64,000 bases of DNA, from positions 434,001 to 498,000 of the forward strand of contig BGZK01000015.1 in NCBI GenBank assembly GCA_005406025.1, given 5' to 3'. Under the pieces are notes generated by a model. The model made no database searches and had not been told where the DNA came from. It worked only from the letters and a program-made list of their open reading frames with translations. This DNA is from Eumeta japonica (taxonomy: Eukaryota; Arthropoda; Insecta; Lepidoptera; Psychidae). Shown piece after piece: positions 59,395 through 64,000 of this stretch; position 1 is the stretch's first letter, and each line of letters begins with the position of its first letter. A program made the position numbers and the translations under genes.

Positions 59395-59825
59395 GCATTA
59401 ACACTTACCACCCATTCCAAATGCTGATTCACCATGAGAAAAAACGTGTAAGAAATCAAGGTTTGTTCTCTTTGCTCAAATATACAAAATACTGAATAGT
59501 TCATAAAACTAGTATAACCCTTGACATGAAATAGCTTGACAGTCGAGCAGTTCAATCCCAAGGATTTCTTTCATTAAAATATTCAGATTAGGCATTATAT
59601 ATGCCATAAACTTTTTTTTTAATGAAACATTTAAATTCATAAAATGGCTAATTTTGAATTTCAGCTGAGACCTCATTATAAAAGCACACACATTGCCTCT
59701 TGAATTATTTACTTTTGCTGAGTCGGGTTTTATGAGCAGCAAGGCCGTTCTCATGACTAGTATAAATGTTATTGATGTCGCTTAGTTTTTGGAATGTTTT
59801 TATATTTATCATGACATATACCAGG
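59395..59825 (-). repeat. Transposon-like coding remnant, copy B of an inverted pair
   Basis: The reverse complement aligns by eye with 52300-52690, including the stretch encoding MRSQLKFKISHFMNLNVSL here and MRSQLKLKISHFMNLKFSL at 52.4 kb. The two copies are about 6.7 kb apart in opposite orientation. Both carry frame-breaking changes. Confidence 0.55.
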
Positions 59826-61521
59826 TTTTTGTAAAATGAATTGCGACTTGACAAGTGATTCACACAATTCAAGTTATTTTTGGCGATCCCTTAGTGCTTG
59901 CGAACGGTACAAGTACATTAAAGGTAACACATGGTCACTTTTAGAGCATACACGTTCCAATTCAAAATATGTAGTGTTAATGCCGAGTCATTTATGTAAA
60001 GATATTCAACTGGATACAACGAAGTGAAGCGTCTCCTTGTATTACCTATTGCTTCTTATACAGTACTTATTTGCGATAATGCAATTAGGCGTACTTTAAC
60101 GTTCTACAATGTAATGTTGGAGATCTAGAAGTGGACGCTCAAAATAGGGATTCGGAAATCTTCTAGAACGATGATCCATAAAAGGAAAATGAAGATTAAC
60201 GCCGCTCTGCGTCGCGTGTTATCACGAAAGTCGATTTCAAGCGCTAACCGGTGACATAGCGGCGCCCTCTATGAAGCGACTTGTCCGCGGGGGCATTTCG
60301 ATTCTACGATGATGCACGAATCCCATGTATAATAATATAATTATTGTAAACGACCTAGCAGAACATGCATCGCTTTGCTATCGGGTCCCCGAAATGCATT
60401 GGATCACTATGCAAAGTTTAGAAGTCATTCAATTTGATATACTTGCGAAAAAAGTCCTAGGAATACCTTCCTTCTGAAGTAATTGAAGTTCGACGCAATA
60501 CGAGACTTAATACGAGAAGTATACTTTTAAAATTTACACGGTTATAATAATACGAAGATTTTCACGCCGCGGCATAATTTATGTTTATACGTTTTGTTGT
60601 AGGCAATTTCAAATCAGAACTGCATCAAATCATTAATTAAGGGGACGTTCATTAATACTCGCGATTATGCTTAAAATTCATAGCCCTCCCTCTTCGTCAG
60701 ATTTAGTAAGATATGAATGGACCCATTCTCACTCTAACATGAGATTTTGCCTATACATTTAATTTGATCAAATTTGTTCAATACATTCGTATTATCCAAT
60801 ATGTTAGGTATGGTTAATATATATATAACAGTAAAATCTCCGAATCTCAAAGTTAACGTAAGATTTATCATAAATCTCCCTCCTCCTTATGAGAGTTGAT
60901 GGTATTTTATTAAACCTCCCAATATGAATCTACTTAATTTATGAATGACACCTAAATTTATGACATCTTTCAATTCATTCGGCCATAACACCGTGTAACC
61001 TATTTCTCAGAGTGTAGGAGGAGACCATAGATCTCTACTTCGTACGATATTTACGTATCTCTATAGCCAGCAGACATTCCTCAATCATTTCATGCAACGC
61101 CATGTATTTCGTCCGTTTCGAACGCCATCTATCAATCAGGTAGCAGCAAGAAACGCTAAGACGCCGTGTACACTCGTATGAGTAATAATATGCGTGACAA
61201 ATACTGGCGTGTTAATTAATTGTTAAGGTTATGGCATGCGCCTGCTTGATACGATTTTGTATACGTCCGGTGTGCTATACCGCAATCTATGAACTGGCCT
61301 TTAGCGTTGACATAAATGATGACTAATCCGATGATCCCACGGCGGAACTAAGTACAGTCACACGATTTTTTATCTATAACGATTTTCGTTTGCTTATATG
61401 ACGATTTCGTATTCGACTTGAGGATGTTGATGCATTCAAAAGTATAAATTAATATCCGGCACTACCATGTGGGAATATTCGTCGACGCACGAAGTGTATA
61501 CATTTTTTACCATCAAAGTTG
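59826..61521. other. No gene; AT-rich sequence
   Basis: Contains a CTCF-like core GCGCCCTCT at 60262-60270. No exon is seen. Confidence 0.4.
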
Positions 61522-61600
61522 AAGTCGTCGTTTAGTTTACAAGTTTTGTTTGTTTGCTAAGATTAAAGTCGTCGTTTAGTTTACAAATTTTGTTTGTTTG
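61522..61600. repeat. 44-bp tandem duplication
   Basis: AAGTCGTCGTTTAGTTTACA followed by A(G/A)TTTTGTTTGTTTG occurs at 61522-61556 and again at 61566-61600. Confidence 0.85.
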
Positions 61601-61900
61601 TTTTTTTTTTTTTTTGTAATATGTATTTTTAAAGTTGTTACAAATCCCTTTCAAATTGAATCATATTCATTTGACAATGAATAATCGACGAAATAAACAA
61701 CGACACAAACCTTATTTTAGTATGTTCAAACTTTCTTAACCTGTGGCTTTTGATGCGATATAAATAGTGAAGATATTCAATAAATTAAAGTAAAAGAAAA
61801 CTAAAAAAAAAAGAATCAATAAGCCGGAAAAATAAAATCGCTTTTAAGAGAAATCTATTATTAAATAGCCTGAATGGAGTTGATTTAGTTGAATGTCGCG

Positions 61901-62251
61901 CTATATTGATCGCTGCATGACGTCACAAACGTATATTAATGGCGTTTTGTTTTTTTTTATCATGAAAAATTTTGGTTCTTCGAGTAGATCAAGCGAAAGA
62001 CAATATTTTACTGAAGAAGGTCGTTTCTTTTGCCATTCATTTTCAGGTTTTTGCCATTCAATTTGCAGGTCATTATTTGATTTCGAATCAAATAATGCTA
62101 CGAAGTTTAACGAATATTCTGTACTATGTACATATGCAAAAAACCCGGTTTCTCCTTTTTTTAATGAATCAATAATATTTATTTTGTCTTTAAGCGATAA
62201 CACCACTCTTTTACGCTTTGACATTTTTAAATTTGTATACGTGGGACGCAC
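61901..62251 (-). pseudogene. pogo/Tigger-like transposase, N-terminal fragment
   Basis: The minus strand encodes MSKRKRVVLSLKDKINIIDS followed by LKKGETG. This is the beginning of the CENP-B/pogo-type helix-turn-helix DNA-binding domain found in Tigger and Jerky-like proteins (K-R-K-x-x-x-L-(S/T)-L-x-x-K-x-x-I-x-x-x-L). After GETG the rest of the domain is lost; the remaining frame (FFAYVHSTEYSLNFVALFDS and on) does not continue the family. No DDE catalytic part is present nearby. A fragment of a dead element, about 116 codons including non-homologous sequence. Confidence 0.6.
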
Positions 62252-62849
62252 GTCAGAACGAAGTAACAGTTGCCAACTAACTAAAACAATACGACACGCT
62301 GTGTTGCCAACCGCAAAAAACTAAAAAGCAGCAGCTTAACAATAAATAAACACTAAAACACAATAGGTAAAGTGAAAAAAAAAAGGCAAATTTAATACTT
62401 TTCTAATATAATCAAAAGAAATCTCTACTTTTATTAGTTACTAGGACTCGCATACATTGCTGTATTATAATATTGATTACAACATAAAAAAACAAAAATC
62501 AAAGCAAAATTATTTTCCACTTCATCCTCAATTGCTTCATCTTTAGTATTTTCAGATTCATTCTCCCTTTTAAAATTCTATATATTTTTATTAAAATTCT
62601 TCATGTGCCTATCTGTGGTTTCAAATAGGTAGCAATAGCTTACTTTGGATTTAGTGCGCAATACTCCTTTATTAGTTATATGCCTTGTGCATTATATTTC
62701 ATAATTATATATTTAAGTTGTTATCAAAAAAATATTTACACAGTGTAACAGGTGGGGCTGAACACTAATTAAAAAAAAAAACAGTAAAAATTAGGAATAA
62801 AACAGAAAACAGGGGCATTAATATGAAAACAGCAAATCTACTGTTAAAA
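62252..62849. other. No gene; AT-rich sequence
   Basis: Lies between the Tigger-like fragment and the pogo-like end; could be part of the same decayed element. Confidence 0.35.
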
Positions 62850-63024
62850 CAGTAGGGTTGGTAACGCTGTCGACACGCGTGGAGCGGCGATCAAACGGGG
62901 CGCGGACGGGGCGTAGTGCAAGTTCCCACACGTTCATGTTAGAATGAATTCGTCGCGGTTGGCAGTCCGGACAATCGCGAATCCGTATAAACTGAGGGCC
63001 GGATAATCGAGTTTCTACTGTATT
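62850..63024 (-). mobile_element. pogo/Tigger-like element end (MITE-like)
   Basis: On the minus strand it begins CAGTAGAAACTCGATTATCC, then GGCCCTCAGTTTATACGG, a pattern I associate with pogo/Tigger termini. The left end shows only ACAGTAG as a matching inverted terminus, so the other end is degraded or shorter. Internal sequence is CpG-rich. Confidence 0.45.
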
Positions 63025-63047
63025 TGGATTTCGACTATATTTCAATA

Positions 63048-63249
63048 CTAGCCGTCCCGCCCGCTTCGCTGGATAATTTTTATTTATAAATAAAATGGCG
63101 AAGGATTTACGGAATTCTAAAAATGACTAGCCTAGAACCATCTACAAATCATCCCGCATCGAATGGTCCCAGTCCCATGTCTATACGTTTAGTAGTTTTT
63201 TACGCGATTGGCGAACAAACACAACCTATTTTCATTATATATGTATAGA
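63048..63249 (-). mobile_element. Complete 202-bp non-autonomous Helitron
   Basis: On the minus strand the element starts TCTATACATATATAATG after an A and ends CCAGCGAAGCGGGCGGGACG, then GCTAG, before a T. This is the exact TC...CTAG structure inserted between A and T without target duplication. The tail GCGAAGCGGGCGGG is the one seen at 8.76, 21.60 and 45.51 kb. It has no coding capacity and would depend on a helicase supplied elsewhere. Confidence 0.75.
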
Positions 63250-64000
63250 TTTCGACATGCTTATACAAAACAAAAGAACGATCCTGCTCCCCGTCCCGCT
63301 TTCAATTTCAATTCTGCTACTAGACACAGTTTCGGGTTAGACAAAGTCGAGGCAAATGCCAATATGAAAAGTACAGGTTATATTTTTAGGAGCACGTAAT
63401 GTTGTTTTTAACAATTGTAAATACCCGGACGAAATCACAAACGCTATTGGGTATACGAGGTCATGCGCAATTTCAAATGCATTAAATCTGTCGAAATTCC
63501 AAAGAAACCCTTGAAGAACTTTCGCATATTTAGGATTTTAAACAAACAACGTTGGCATTTCTATTCATATAGATTATCGATACATAAACCGGTGCTGTGT
63601 TGTAGAATCCATACCTCGAAGGCGCCATCTTTCCAATCGATGACGTCAGGGCATTAATGCCATGTGCGTATTTGAGTACTCGACTGTACGGGCCGAAGGA
63701 GCATAAAATTTTGGCTAAGGCGAAATAAACGGTTTATTCGTAAATGAATTCAATAACGAACGAAGGCTTTAATATTACATGATACAAGAAAAATGTCTAC
63801 TTTTTATTAGATCCATGTTTATGTGTTTAGGAGCCCGCTACGTGTACCGGCCGTCCGCCTATAATTCCCATGTTTTCGTTCCATCGCTTGCTTCGTTGCT
63901 GATTTATCTGCTATTACGACTATCTCCTCTTGCCATCTTCCCGGTGACCCGCTTCTTTTCTCTCATGGGAGAATTGCGATCCTTCATCTAGTTATGCCTA
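63250..64000. other. No gene recognised
   Basis: AT-rich sequence with moderately less AT-rich patches. Contains GAAGGCGCCATCTTTCC (CTCF-like core at 63622-63630) and GATGACGTCAGGG (CRE-like) close together at 63619-63650. Confidence 0.4.
63622..63630 (-). promoter_or_regulatory. CTCF-like core motif
   Basis: GCGCCATCT is the complement of AGATGGCGC, which fits the insect CTCF core. A TGACGTCA CRE palindrome follows within 20 bases. Confidence 0.25.

Noticed and set aside
1..64000. CRISPR array, operon or phage-like gene cluster
   Set aside because: No spaced direct repeats of that type and no compact gene arrangement; all evidence points to an insect nuclear genome.

Overview
The window looks like a piece of a lepidopteran (moth or butterfly) nuclear genome. 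The main reasons are: (i) several non-autonomous Helitrons ending in the GCGAAGCGGGCGGG...CTAG|T tail that I know from Lepidoptera, one of them complete; (ii) tRNA-derived SINEs with visible A and B boxes; (iii) spliced remnants of two protein families that I recall as repetitive in Lepidoptera; (iv) an AT-rich background broken by short, very CpG-rich blocks. Nothing bacterial or viral is seen. All family assignments are from memory; no search was run.

The only convincing host gene with a long coding part is at 2508-4511 on the minus strand. It is a terminal exon encoding a seven-finger C2H2 protein, probably a transcription factor. It reads through as about 661 residues if one extra base is discounted in each of two C runs (4403-4405 and 4119-4122); as given, it is frameshifted twice. 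Its probable 3' UTR, with a strong GC hairpin 87 bases past the stop, runs toward the left edge. Its upstream exons were not found. A second coding-like terminal exon, 44 codons ending in a stop, lies at 10881-11015 on the minus strand; I do not recognise the protein.

The rest, roughly 11-64 kb, is a long gene-poor stretch. It holds CpG-rich blocks at about 15.2, 21.7-22.3, 28.2, 30.0-30.8, 41.5-42.7, 45.5 and 58.0-58.6 kb, plus smaller motif-dense patches (a homeodomain-core cluster at 19.2 kb and a triple forkhead-type array at 22.1 kb). This pattern would fit a regulatory landscape or long introns around a developmental gene, but that is inference.

Mobile and repetitive DNA: a degenerate spliced transposon-type gene at 6.9-8.2 kb; a 1.3-kb terminal-inverted-repeat element at 37.4-38.8 kb carrying the three-exon start of a SWIM zinc-finger family gene; Helitron copies at 8.3, 17.6, 21.4, 25.7, 45.1 and 63.0 kb; a pogo/Tigger-like N-terminal fragment at 61.9 kb; a possible solo LTR at 12.2 kb; a 120-bp tandem array at 9.8-10.4 kb; a 36-bp tandem array with an inverted copy at 48.9 kb; and an inverted pair of related sequences at 52.3 and 59.4 kb. 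The most interesting single observation is the SWIM-type gene enclosed by inverted repeats, because it gives a concrete transposon boundary to a family usually seen only as predicted proteins.
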